NCBI RefSeq assembly: GCF_003626655.1
Contig: NZ_RBAN01000003.1
Location: forward strand, 744,001-808,000
From: Micromonospora costi
GTDB taxonomy: Bacteria > Actinomycetota > Actinomycetes > Mycobacteriales > Micromonosporaceae
Direction of reading: 5' to 3'
DNA length: 64,000 nucleotides
Notes under the pieces: model-generated
The model's input: the letters and a program-made list of their open reading frames with translations, nothing else
Databases searched by the model: none
Told to the model about the DNA's origin: nothing
Shown: positions 33,683 to 41,303 of the stretch, piece after piece
Numbering within the stretch: the stretch's first letter is position 1
How the letters are laid out: each line of letters begins with the position of its first letter
Translations under genes and position numbers: made by a program

Positions 33683-33715
33683 GTGCCCACCATGCCGGAT
33701 GGCAGTGGTGGGCAC
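33683..33715. terminator. Hairpin with perfect 10-bp stem in the 33.3-34.0 kb non-coding region
   Basis: GTGCCCACCA and TGGTGGGCAC pair perfectly, with an inner TGCC/GGCA stem. Read on the minus strand, the stem is followed by CACTTTGCGTT, a weak T-rich end, so it could terminate a leftward transcript. Confidence 0.5.
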
Positions 33716-33906
33716 CGCGAAAGGTGGGGCCGGCGGCGGCGGGCAACACTCACCCCCGTAAGCGTCGCCCGCTCGCGCCGCCGGTCCAAACAGGTGGGCA
33801 CCGTCCCCCAACGGTTGATCCACCCGTCCCTCGCGCCTCGCTTGGTGCACGGATCTGATCGATCCGCCGCTCCCCCGAACGTTTCCAAGCGTGGCGCGGC
33901 GCAATA

Positions 33907-33935
33907 AAGCTAATTCGCCCGGATTACGGTTTCAA
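33907..33935 (-). promoter_or_regulatory. Sigma-70-like promoter on the minus strand in non-coding DNA
   Basis: On the minus strand TTGAAA (33935-33930) is followed by a 17-bp spacer and TAGCTT (33912-33907), in an unusually AT-rich stretch. No gene start follows. Transcription would run left through 33900-33683 to the hairpin, giving an RNA of ~220 nt. The remaining bases of 33343-34037 have no supported gene. Confidence 0.45.
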
Positions 33936-34037
33936 CCTGCTTCGACTGTCTCGCCGGTCACAGCCGACGGAGGATCCCTGCTCCGGGCCTCGGTTGGTGA
34001 CAACAGCGCATACCCGCCGGGCATTCCCGCAAACGGA

Positions 34038-35222
34038 TCAGGCGTCCTCCCGATCGGGTGATTCCGTACGGAAGAAGTTGCTCTGCCGCCCGTCCCGCAT
34101 CTGTTCCTGGTAGATCAGGTTCAGCCGGCGCAGGTCGAACGTGTGGAACCACTCGTCCCAGGTGATCTCGCGGATCCGGCTGCTTTCCCGGTATCCGGGA
34201 ATGTTGAACGTGAGCACACCGGCGCGGCCTTCCCGCTCGGTGCCCGCGATCGTGGCCGGCTTGGCCCCGCGCTCCTGGGCCCAGCGCTGGATCACCTCGT
34301 GGTTGCTCGTCACGAGGCTCCGCCCAGGACGCTCCGGACGGTCCGCGAGCGACGAGATGACCTGCGACGAGCGCGCCGACCTGGCGGTGCCGCTCCCGGT
34401 ACGAATGCCGGTCGGCGCCGTCGCGGCCATGCCGCCGCCCGTCGGCGTCGCGGCCGTACGGCCACCCGTGGTCTTCCGCGCCGGCGCGGCCTTCCTGCCA
34501 GGCGCCGTCTTCTTCGCGGCCGCCGTCGTCCGCGCGGGGGCGGTCTTCCTGGCGGCCGTCGTGCGCTTCGCCGCCGTCGTCTTCTTGGCCGCCGTCCGCT
34601 TCGCCGCCGTCTTCTTGGCGGGCGCCTTCTTCGCGGCCGTCGTCTTCTTGGCGGCCGCCGTCGTCCGCTTGGCGGTCGTCCTCTTGGCGGGCGCCGTCTT
34701 CCTGGCGGCGACCGTCTTCTTCGCGGCCGCCGCCTTCTTCGCAGGCGCCGTCTTCTTGGCGGCCGTCGTCTTCTTGGCAGCCGCCGTCTTCTTGGCAGCC
34801 GCCGTCTTCTTGGCGGCGGCCTTCTTCGCGGCGGCCTTCTTCGCCGGCGCGGTCTTGTTCGCCGGTGCCGCCTTGGCCCGGCTCGGCGCGGCCCTACCGG
34901 CCCGCGCAGCGGCCGTCTTCTTCGTGGCAGCGGCCCGGCCCGCCGACCGCGTGCCAGTCGCCCGGCCCGCCGGACCGGTGGCCTTACGCGCGGCGCCGCC
35001 GCCTGAGCGCAACGTCCGCACCAGTTCCTTCACGAGTTCCGGCTTGCGCAGCGCGGAGATTCCCGAGACGCCGCGCTTGCGGAGTTGGCCGCGGATGTCG
35101 TCCACCCGCATCCGCGAGATCTCCGACTCGGAGATCATCGGCGTGTTCGGGGTCCGGTTACCCGTTCGCTGCCTGGTCCTGGTCGCAGTCCCGCCGCGAC
35201 CTGAGCTGTTCCGCTGAGCCAT
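34038..35222 (-). CDS. Histone-H1-like nucleoid protein with Rho-N-type N-terminus
   Basis: A 394-residue protein in three parts. Residues ~28-70 resemble the Rho-terminator N-terminal/SAP-type helical domain (MRVDDIRGQLRKRGVSGISA). Residues ~75-300 are lysine-, alanine- and threonine-rich repeats of the AAKKTTAAKK type, like the tails of actinobacterial HupB or histone H1. Residues ~300-394 are an unrecognised folded region (WAQERGAKPATIAGTEREG, REITWDEWFHTFDLRRLNL). It probably coats or compacts DNA, or binds nucleic acid. The C-terminal part is unusual for such proteins. The ATG at 35222 has GGAG 12 nt upstream. Confidence 0.75.
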   Translation of the reverse strand: MAQRNSSGRGGTATRTRQRTGNRTPNTPMISESEISRMRVDDIRGQLRKRGVSGISALRKPELVKELVRTLRSGGGAARKATGPAGRATGTRSAGRAAATKKTAAARAGRAAPSRAKAAPANKTAPAKKAAAKKAAAKKTAAAKKTAAAKKTTAAKKTAPAKKAAAAKKTVAARKTAPAKRTTAKRTTAAAKKTTAAKKAPAKKTAAKRTAAKKTTAAKRTTAARKTAPARTTAAAKKTAPGRKAAPARKTTGGRTAATPTGGGMAATAPTGIRTGSGTARSARSSQVISSLADRPERPGRSLVTSNHEVIQRWAQERGAKPATIAGTEREGRAGVLTFNIPGYRESSRIREITWDEWFHTFDLRRLNLIYQEQMRDGRQSNFFRTESPDREDA

Positions 35223-35304
35223 GAGACGCTCACGCTCCTCGACAGTCCGTCCTCGGCGCGCGGAGGGTCCCAAACCTGCCGCACCGCGCGGTGCGGCATA
35301 CCCC

Positions 35305-35817
35305 TCAGGACGGCTCCGAACCTCCCGACGGCTCGAAGAGGTGGGCGAACGCGGCAAGGTTCGCGGTGGATTCGCCGCGCTTGACCCGCCACTCCCATTC
35401 CCGGCGGATCGAACTGCCGAAGCCGATCTCCAGCATCGTGTCGAAGGACTCGTCGGCGTACGTCAGCACCGCGCCCAGCAACCGGTCCAGTTCCTCCGCG
35501 TCGACGCCGGCCGGGTTGACGCGGCCCGTGAGGTAGACGTCGCCGACAGCGTCGATCGAGAACGAGACGCCGTACATGCGGGCGTTGCGCTGCAGGAGCC
35601 ACGCCCACAACTCCTCGCGCCGCTCGTCCGGCTGCCGCATCACGAACGCCTCGATCCGCAGCGCGTGCTCGCCGACGATGAGGTTGCAGATCGTCTTGAG
35701 CTTGTGGGTGCCGGGCAGGGTCACGGCGTACGAGTGCGGACCGGTCGCTTCCCAGGCCAGTTCGCGCTCGTCGCAGACCGACTCGATGAGGGCCGCAAGA
35801 TCGCTCTTCCCGCTCAC
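35305..35817 (-). CDS. YbjN domain-containing protein
   Basis: A 170-residue protein of the YbjN / type III chaperone-like fold. Typical segments are LKTICNLIVGEHALRIEAFV, LWAWLLQRNARMYGVSFSID and GDVYLTGRVNP. Actinobacterial members often occur near mshA and gpmA, but their function is unsettled. The GTG at 35817 is 7 nt after TAGAGT (35830-35825), so I prefer it to the GTG at 35826. Confidence 0.85.
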   Translation of the reverse strand: MSGKSDLAALIESVCDERELAWEATGPHSYAVTLPGTHKLKTICNLIVGEHALRIEAFVMRQPDERREELWAWLLQRNARMYGVSFSIDAVGDVYLTGRVNPAGVDAEELDRLLGAVLTYADESFDTMLEIGFGSSIRREWEWRVKRGESTANLAAFAHLFEPSGGSEPS

Positions 35818-35885
35818 CGGACCCACTCTACGGCCGGGACCGGTGACCCACCCGGTGACGCCCGCCCGGCACCGGCCGGGCCCGC

Positions 35886-37250
35886 CTACCAGGAACAGGA
35901 GAAGGCGGCGTCGCCGGCGAGCTGGGCGGCGAGGCGGTCACGGTGCGCGGCCATCGCTTCGCCGTACACGGCCAGCAGGTTGCTGACCGTGCGGTCCCAG
36001 GAGAAGCCGTGCGCGTGCCGCTCGGCGCCGCGGGACAGGGTCTTCCGCCGCAGCCGGTCCGGCAGCAGCCGCGCGAGCGTACGCGCCCACTCCACCGGAT
36101 CGTGCCCGTCGATCAGCACCCCGCTCACCTGGTCGCGCACGGCGGTGACGAGCCCGCCCACGGCGGCGGCCAGCACCGGCGTACCGCAGGCCTGGGCCTC
36201 CAGGGCGACCAGGCCGAACGACTCGTTGTGCGAGGGCACCGCGACGAGGTCGGCGGCCCGGTAGAGGTCCGGCAGGTCGTCGCCGGTCTGGGGCGGCAGG
36301 AAGCGCACCCGGTCGGCGACGCCGAGCGAGGCGGCCAGCTCCATGAGAGCCGTGGGCCGGTCCAGCCCGCTGCCGCTCGGGCCCCCGCAGATCACCACGG
36401 TCAGCTGCTCGGCCAGCGCGGGGGCGTGTGCGCGCAGCGCGGCGGCGGCGCGCACCAGCACGTCGGGAGCCTTCAACGGCTGGATCCGGCCGACGAAGGC
36501 CACCACGTAACCCCGGGTGGGCAGGCCCAGCCGGCGGCGGGCGGCGGCGGCAGCCAGCTCCCGGTCCCCGGGTGCCGGCCGGAACCGGCCCAGGTCGACG
36601 CCCGGCTGGACGACGGCGACGCGCTCGGGCCCGGCCGCGTACCGCTCGATCAGGTCGCGGGCCTCGGCCCGGGTGTTGGCCACCAGCCGGTCGGCCTCGG
36701 CCACCACCTGCTCCTCGCCGATCACCCGCGCCTTCGGCTCCGGCCGGTCCCCGGCCGCGAGCTGCGCGTTCTTGACCTTCGCGAGGGTGTGCGCGGTGTG
36801 CACGAGCGGTACGCCCCAGCGCTCCTTGGCGAGCCAGCCGACCTGGCCGGAGAGCCAGTAGTGGGAGTGGATGAGGTCGTAGTGACCCGGCGGGCGGGCG
36901 GCCTCGGCGCGGAGCACCCCGGCCGTGAAGGCGCAGAGCTGCCCCGGCAGTTCCTCCTTGGTGAGCCCTTCGAGCGGCCCGGCGGTGATGTGCCGGACCT
37001 GCACGCCCGGCGCCATCTCGACCACCGGGGGCAGGTCGCCCGAGGTGGCCCGGGTGAAGATCTCCACCTCGACGTTCGCCTCGGCCAGTCGCCGGGCGAC
37101 CTCCAGGATGTAGACGTTCATGCCGCCGGCGTCGCCCGTGCCGGGCTGGTGCAACGGTGAAGTGTGCACCGAGAGGGTGGCGATCCGCCGGGGCCGCGGC
37201 CACGGACGTGCTCCTCGCTGACGACCGACGCCGGTGTGCAGTTCCGCCAC
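35886..37250 (-). CDS. mshA: D-inositol-3-phosphate glycosyltransferase (mycothiol synthesis)
   Basis: MshA transfers GlcNAc from UDP-GlcNAc to inositol-3-phosphate, the first step of mycothiol synthesis. The 454-residue GT-4 enzyme has RIATLSVHTSPLHQPGTGDA, GGMNVYILEVARRL, the FVGRIQPLKAPDVLVRA segment, and the C-terminal SHNESFGLVALEAQACGTPV holding the donor-site glutamates. I take the GTG at 37250, with AGGGGAG 6 nt upstream, over the GTG at 37268. Together with mca it shows that this organism uses mycothiol. Confidence 0.94.
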   Translation of the reverse strand: MAELHTGVGRQRGARPWPRPRRIATLSVHTSPLHQPGTGDAGGMNVYILEVARRLAEANVEVEIFTRATSGDLPPVVEMAPGVQVRHITAGPLEGLTKEELPGQLCAFTAGVLRAEAARPPGHYDLIHSHYWLSGQVGWLAKERWGVPLVHTAHTLAKVKNAQLAAGDRPEPKARVIGEEQVVAEADRLVANTRAEARDLIERYAAGPERVAVVQPGVDLGRFRPAPGDRELAAAAARRRLGLPTRGYVVAFVGRIQPLKAPDVLVRAAAALRAHAPALAEQLTVVICGGPSGSGLDRPTALMELAASLGVADRVRFLPPQTGDDLPDLYRAADLVAVPSHNESFGLVALEAQACGTPVLAAAVGGLVTAVRDQVSGVLIDGHDPVEWARTLARLLPDRLRRKTLSRGAERHAHGFSWDRTVSNLLAVYGEAMAAHRDRLAAQLAGDAAFSCSW

Positions 37251-37440
37251 GTCCGCTCCCCTGGTCACGGTTGATGCCGTCTCGCACGACCGGCGTCTTG
37301 GTCAACCTGTACGCCGGATGTCATCTTCCCGATCGGCGCTCGGTAATGCGCGGTGGCGGCGGTCGGGCGTGACGGACCTCATGGTGAGCGGCGACACGCC
37401 CGGCCGGAGCGGCCGTCCGGCCGGGCGTCACAATGACCGG

Positions 37441-38208
37441 ATGACCTCTGTCGCGATCGTCACCGGAGCGTCGAGCGGGATCGGCGCGGCCACCGCCCGC
37501 CGGCTCGCCTCCGAGGGCTTCCACGTGCTCGCCGCGGCCCGGCGCGCCGACCGGCTTGGCGCGCTCGTCGCCGAGATCGAGGCCGCCGGTGGCCGCGCCA
37601 CGGCGGTGGAGTGCGACGTGACGTCGGACGAGTCGGTCGCCGCTCTGGCGGAGGCGGCCGCCGCGGCTCCGGGGCCGGTCACGGTGCTGGTCAACAACGC
37701 CGGTGGCGCGCGCGGCCTGGAACCGGTGGAGTCCGGCTCGGTCGGCGACTGGCAGTGGATGTACGACGTCAACGTGCTCGGCACGCTCCGGGTCACCCAG
37801 GCGGTGCTGCCCGCTCTGGAGGCGTCCGGCGCCGGGACCATCGTGATCGTCTCGTCGACGGCCGGGTTCACCGTGTACGAGGGCGGTGGCGGCTACACCG
37901 CGGCCAAGCACGCGCAGACCGCGATCGCCGGCACCCTGCGGCTGGAGCTGTCCGGCCGTCCGATCCGGGTGATCGAGATCGACCCGGGGATGGTGAAGAC
38001 CGAGGAGTTCAGCCTGGTCCGGTTCGACGGTGACGCCGAGCGGGCGGAGGCCGTGTACGCCGGGGTGCCCGAGCCGCTGGTGGCCGAGGACGTGGCCGAC
38101 TGCATCGCCTGGTGCGCCACCCGTCCGCACCACGTGAACGTGGACCGGCTGGTGGTCCGCCCGCTGGCCCAGGCGGCCCAGCACAAGGTGCACCGGGTCG
38201 CGCAGTGA
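37441..38208 (+). CDS. Short-chain dehydrogenase/reductase
   Basis: A 255-residue classical SDR. It begins VAIVTGASSGIGAATARRL (NADP-binding TGxxxGIG). NNAGG follows near residue 88 and the catalytic YxxxK is in GGYTAAKHAQ, with the serine in VIVSSTAGF. The substrate is unknown. CACAAT sits 6 nt before the ATG at 37441, suggesting a leaderless mRNA; an open frame from 37234 has no start signal. Confidence 0.9.
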   Translation: MTSVAIVTGASSGIGAATARRLASEGFHVLAAARRADRLGALVAEIEAAGGRATAVECDVTSDESVAALAEAAAAAPGPVTVLVNNAGGARGLEPVESGSVGDWQWMYDVNVLGTLRVTQAVLPALEASGAGTIVIVSSTAGFTVYEGGGGYTAAKHAQTAIAGTLRLELSGRPIRVIEIDPGMVKTEEFSLVRFDGDAERAEAVYAGVPEPLVAEDVADCIAWCATRPHHVNVDRLVVRPLAQAAQHKVHRVAQ

Positions 38209-38279
38209 AGCGCGGGGGGTGAGCCGGGCGTGCGGGTGCCGCGGTCGCTCGCGGTGTCGAGGCCGGTCCGGCGGTCACG

Positions 38280-39080
38280 GTGACCACGGGAGCGGGGCGA
38301 CGCCGGCCGTACGGCGTGATCACCCGGGGCACCACGAACCCGAACCGACTGCGCCGGGTGGACAACTGGATCGTGGCCGCCTGCGGTGACCTGCTCCGCG
38401 CCGCACCCGACCCGCTCGTGGTGGACCTCGGCTACGGCGCGACCCCGGTCACCGCCGTGGAGCTGCGCGCGCGGCTGGCGGCCGGCGTACGACCCGACGT
38501 ACGCCTGGTGGGGCTGGAGATCGACCCGGCCCGCGTGGCCGCCGCGGCGCCGGCCGCCGACCCGCCGTGGCTGACCTTCGCCCGCGGCGGGTTCGAGCTG
38601 GCCGGGCTGCGCCCGGTGCTGGTGCGCGCGCTCAACGTGCTGCGCCAGTACGACGAGAGCGAGGTGGCCGAGGCGTGGCGGACGACGACGGCCGCGCTGG
38701 CCCCGGGCGGTGTGCTGGTCGAGGGGACGTGTGACGAGCTGGGCCGGCTGGGCGGCTGGCTGTTGATCGACGCCGACGGGCCGCGCTCGCTGACGCTGGC
38801 GGCCCGGCTCGCGACCCTGGAGAGCCCGGCCGAGCTGGCCGAAAGGCTGCCCAAGGCGTTGATCCACCGCAACGTGCCGGGTGAGCGGGTGCACGATCTG
38901 ATCCGGGCGCTCGACGACGCCTGGCGCGACGCCGCCGGGTACGCGGTCTTCGGCCCCCGGCAGCGCTGGGTGCACGCCGTCCGGTCGCTGAAGGAGGCCG
39001 GGTGGCCCCTGCTGGACCGCCCGACCCGCTGGCGCCTGGGCGAGCTGACGGTGCCCTGGCCCACGGTAGCCCCACGGTAG
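38280..39080 (+). CDS. Methyltransferase-like protein of unknown substrate
   Basis: A 266-residue protein with a SAM-binding Rossmann-type pattern (DPLVVDLGYGATPVTAVELR, then VRLVGLEIDPARVA). An acidic-aromatic region follows. The N-terminus RGTTNPNRLRRVDNWI is distinctive. I cannot assign a substrate. It lies between the SDR gene and murB on the chromosome. Its end faces the third inverted-repeat element and the murB 3' end. Confidence 0.75.
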   Translation: MTTGAGRRRPYGVITRGTTNPNRLRRVDNWIVAACGDLLRAAPDPLVVDLGYGATPVTAVELRARLAAGVRPDVRLVGLEIDPARVAAAAPAADPPWLTFARGGFELAGLRPVLVRALNVLRQYDESEVAEAWRTTTAALAPGGVLVEGTCDELGRLGGWLLIDADGPRSLTLAARLATLESPAELAERLPKALIHRNVPGERVHDLIRALDDAWRDAAGYAVFGPRQRWVHAVRSLKEAGWPLLDRPTRWRLGELTVPWPTVAPR

Positions 39081-39084
39081 CCCC

Positions 39085-39159
39085 CCGCGATCTTGCACTT
39101 TCGGCCCCTCGTTCGAGGCTTATGTCCCCTATGCCGGGGCACAAACTGCAAGATCGCGG
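39085..39159. repeat. Dispersed ~75-bp inverted-repeat element, copy 3
   Basis: The left arm CCGCGATCTTGCACTTTCGG (39085-39104) and the right arm CAAACTGCAAGATCGCGG (39142-39159) pair almost fully. It sits exactly between two convergent genes, 4 bp past the methyltransferase-like gene stop and 9 bp before the murB stop. In this position it could act as a bidirectional terminator. Confidence 0.85.
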
Positions 39160-39168
39160 GGAGTGGGG

Positions 39169-40260
39169 TTAGATCTCGCAGTTCACCAGCACTGGCTCCG
39201 GGTGGAGCGTTACGCCGAAGCGGGTGTGGACGCCGTCGCGGATCTCCCGGGCGAGGGCCACGAGGTCGGCGGTGGACGCCCGGCCGCTGCGGTTGGTGAG
39301 CGCGAGCGTGTGCTTGCTGGAGATGGCGACGCCACCCGGGCCCGGGTGCCCCTTGCCGAAGCCGGCCTTGTCGATGAGCCAGGCGGCGCTCACCTTCACG
39401 AGGTCGCCGGGGCAGGGCCAGGACGGCGGCTCGCCCAGGTCGGCGGCGCGCTCGCGCACCAGTTCGTACGCGGCCCGGTCCAGCACCGGGTTGGTGAAGA
39501 ACGAGCCGACCGAGCGGGTGTCCGGGTCCTCGGCGTCGAGCACCATGCCCTTGCCGGCCCGCAGCCGCAGCACCGTCGCCCGGGCGTCGGCCAGCGGCAC
39601 CCGGTCGCCCACCTCCACGCCCAGCCCCCGGGCCAGCTCCGCGTATCGGACCGGACCGGAGAGCGGCGAGCGGGCGAGCCGGAAGTCGACGGAGAGCACC
39701 ACCCAGCGGTCGCTGTACTTGAAGATGCTGCTCCGGTAGGCGAAGCCGCAGTCGGCGGCCGCGACCCGGACGGTGGCCCCCTCGGCCCGGTCGTACACCT
39801 CGACCCCGGTGATGGTCTCGGCGACCTCCTGGCCGTACGCGCCGACGTTCTGGATGGGGGTGGCCCCTGTGGAGCCAGGGACGCCGGAGAGGCACTCCAG
39901 GCCGGACCAGCCGTTGGCCACCGTGTCGGCCACCAGGTCGTCCCACGGCTCGCCGGCCTCGACCCGTACGGTCACCGTGTCGGCGTCCTCGGCGACGACG
40001 TGCAGCCCCCGGGAACGCACCAGCACGACGGTGCCGGGAACGCCGTCGTCCCCGATCACCACGTTGCTGCCGCCCGCGAGGACCAGCACGGGCTCTTCCC
40101 GCATGCCCGCCTCGCGCACCGCTCGTACGATTTCCTCGGCGCTGGCGCCCGACACGATCCGGCCGGCGGGACCGCCCATGCGCAAGGTGGTGTAACTGGC
40201 CAGGGCGCTCACGTCGGTCGCGTCGGCTCCGGTTGTCGGCTGGGCGTAGACGTCTGACAC
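39169..40260 (-). CDS. murB: UDP-N-acetylmuramate dehydrogenase
   Basis: MurB reduces UDP-GlcNAc-enolpyruvate to UDP-MurNAc with NADPH and FAD in cytoplasmic peptidoglycan synthesis. The 363-residue protein has TTLRMGGPAGRIV near the start and VIGDDGVPGTVVLV. The FAD site is CLSGVPGSTGATPIQNVGAY. The catalytic serine region is SVGSFFTNPVL, and the C-terminal glutamate is in LHPEPVLVNCEI. The GTG at 40260 follows TAGGGT (40273-40268) by 7 nt; an upstream open frame to 40470 runs into the divergent gene. Confidence 0.95.
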   Translation of the reverse strand: MSDVYAQPTTGADATDVSALASYTTLRMGGPAGRIVSGASAEEIVRAVREAGMREEPVLVLAGGSNVVIGDDGVPGTVVLVRSRGLHVVAEDADTVTVRVEAGEPWDDLVADTVANGWSGLECLSGVPGSTGATPIQNVGAYGQEVAETITGVEVYDRAEGATVRVAAADCGFAYRSSIFKYSDRWVVLSVDFRLARSPLSGPVRYAELARGLGVEVGDRVPLADARATVLRLRAGKGMVLDAEDPDTRSVGSFFTNPVLDRAAYELVRERAADLGEPPSWPCPGDLVKVSAAWLIDKAGFGKGHPGPGGVAISSKHTLALTNRSGRASTADLVALAREIRDGVHTRFGVTLHPEPVLVNCEI

Positions 40261-40330
40261 ACCCTTCACCCTAGGCTGAGGGGTAGCCGCGGCACCCACT
40301 GGTGGCCGGGTCACCCCCGGGAGGATGGCG

Positions 40331-41092
40331 ATGAGCAGAGTGCATGGCACGAAGGACTTCTGGATCGGTGCGCTCCGGGTCGAGGGCCCGGCCTTCGCCG
40401 CCGCGGTGGCCGAGGCGCCGCCCGAGACACCGGTGCTCTCGTGCCCCGGCTGGACCGTCGCCGACCTCACCCTGCACCTGGGGGGCTTCTACCACTGGGT
40501 GGCCTCGTTCGCCGGCTCCGGGCAGGTCATCGCGCCCCGCCAGCGTGCCGACCTGGGCGAGCCGGACGCGGGCGTCACCCCGTTGCAGTACTGGCAGCAG
40601 GGGTACGACCGGCTGATGGCCCTCTTCGACGGGCTCGACCCGGAAGCCACGGCGTGGAACTGGGCGCCGCAGCCGAAGAAGGCCGCCTTCTGGCCCCGCC
40701 GGGCGGCGCACGAGACGGCGGTGCACCGCTGGGACGCCCAGCTCGCCATCGCGGCGGGCGAGCCGATCGAGGCGAAGCTCGCGGCCGACGGGGTGAGCGA
40801 GGTGCTGGACACCTGGCTTCCCGCGGGCCGGCGCCGCACTCCGGGCCAGTGGCACGGTGTGGTGCAGCTCGCGGCCGTCGACGCGGCGCAGCAGTGGTAC
40901 CTGCGGCTGCGGGGCGAGGGGGTGGCCCTGCTGGACACGGACACCCTCCTGGACCACGACGACCACCACGCCCGGGTGCACGTGAGCGGCACGGCCAGCG
41001 ACCTGCTGCTCGCGCTGTGGGGTCGGGTCAGCTTCGACACGCTCGACGTGTCCGGCGACCCGGCGCTGCTGGACGGCCTGCGGGTCAGCTGA
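40331..41092 (+). CDS. Maleylpyruvate isomerase-family mycothiol-dependent enzyme (DinB fold)
   Basis: A 253-residue protein of the MDMPI family. The metal-binding N-terminal domain has PGWTVADLTLHLGGFYHWV (first histidine ligand) and WPRRAAHETAVHRWDAQLA (later ligands). A C-terminal MDMPI domain follows (DDHHARVHVSGTASDLLL). Family members use mycothiol as thiol cofactor; the actual substrate is unknown. GGAGG lies 6 nt before the ATG at 40331; the ATG at 40325 touches the ribosome site and is less likely. A terminator follows at 41104. Confidence 0.85.
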   Translation: MSRVHGTKDFWIGALRVEGPAFAAAVAEAPPETPVLSCPGWTVADLTLHLGGFYHWVASFAGSGQVIAPRQRADLGEPDAGVTPLQYWQQGYDRLMALFDGLDPEATAWNWAPQPKKAAFWPRRAAHETAVHRWDAQLAIAAGEPIEAKLAADGVSEVLDTWLPAGRRRTPGQWHGVVQLAAVDAAQQWYLRLRGEGVALLDTDTLLDHDDHHARVHVSGTASDLLLALWGRVSFDTLDVSGDPALLDGLRVS

Positions 41093-41103
41093 CCCGACCC
41101 TCA

Positions 41104-41141
41104 CGAAGAGTGGCCACTCCCGGTGGGAGGGCCACTCTTCG
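41104..41141 (+). terminator. Terminator after the mycothiol-dependent enzyme gene
   Basis: CGAAGAGTGGCC, one unpaired A, CTCCC, a 4-nt loop, GGGAG and GGCCACTCTTCG form a 17-bp stem with one bulge. It starts 12 bp after the stop codon at 41092. Confidence 0.8.
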
Positions 41142-41193
41142 GCGTTGGTGAGGCCTCCGCACGAGGCGGACGGACACGGCGGACGGACGGCAG

Positions 41194-41252
41194 AGAGAGC
41201 GCTCTCTTGACATGTAGCGTGACGCACACCACCCTGTCGTGAGAGCGCTCTC
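41194..41252. promoter_or_regulatory. Paired LacI-type operators around the beta-glucoside operon promoter
   Basis: AGAGAGCGCTCTCT (41194-41207) and GAGAGCGCTCTC (41241-41252) are perfect palindromes with the same core, centred 46 bp apart. TTGACA (41207-41212) begins at the last base of the first palindrome and can serve as a -35 box. The -10 box is not clear. They resemble Streptomyces CebR-type GAGCGCTC operators. The LacI protein encoded at the end of the operon should bind both, perhaps with looping. Confidence 0.8.
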
Positions 41253-41303
41253 TCAGATCCGTACCGACCACCACCCGCCCGACCTGAGAGGGGTCAGAGA
41301 CAG

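Noticed and set aside
33512..33907. A 131-codon open frame on the plus strand in the structured non-coding region
   Set aside because: No ribosome site, no domain, and it runs across inverted repeats on both sides.
34490..34860. Repetitive block that might be a CRISPR array or tandem DNA repeat
   Set aside because: It encodes the lysine-alanine repeat tail of the histone-like protein; there are no spacers or fixed-length repeats.
35790..35805. Possible further copy of the dispersed inverted repeat (GCAAGATCGC)
   Set aside because: It is inside the YbjN coding sequence and has no opposite arm within 100 bp.
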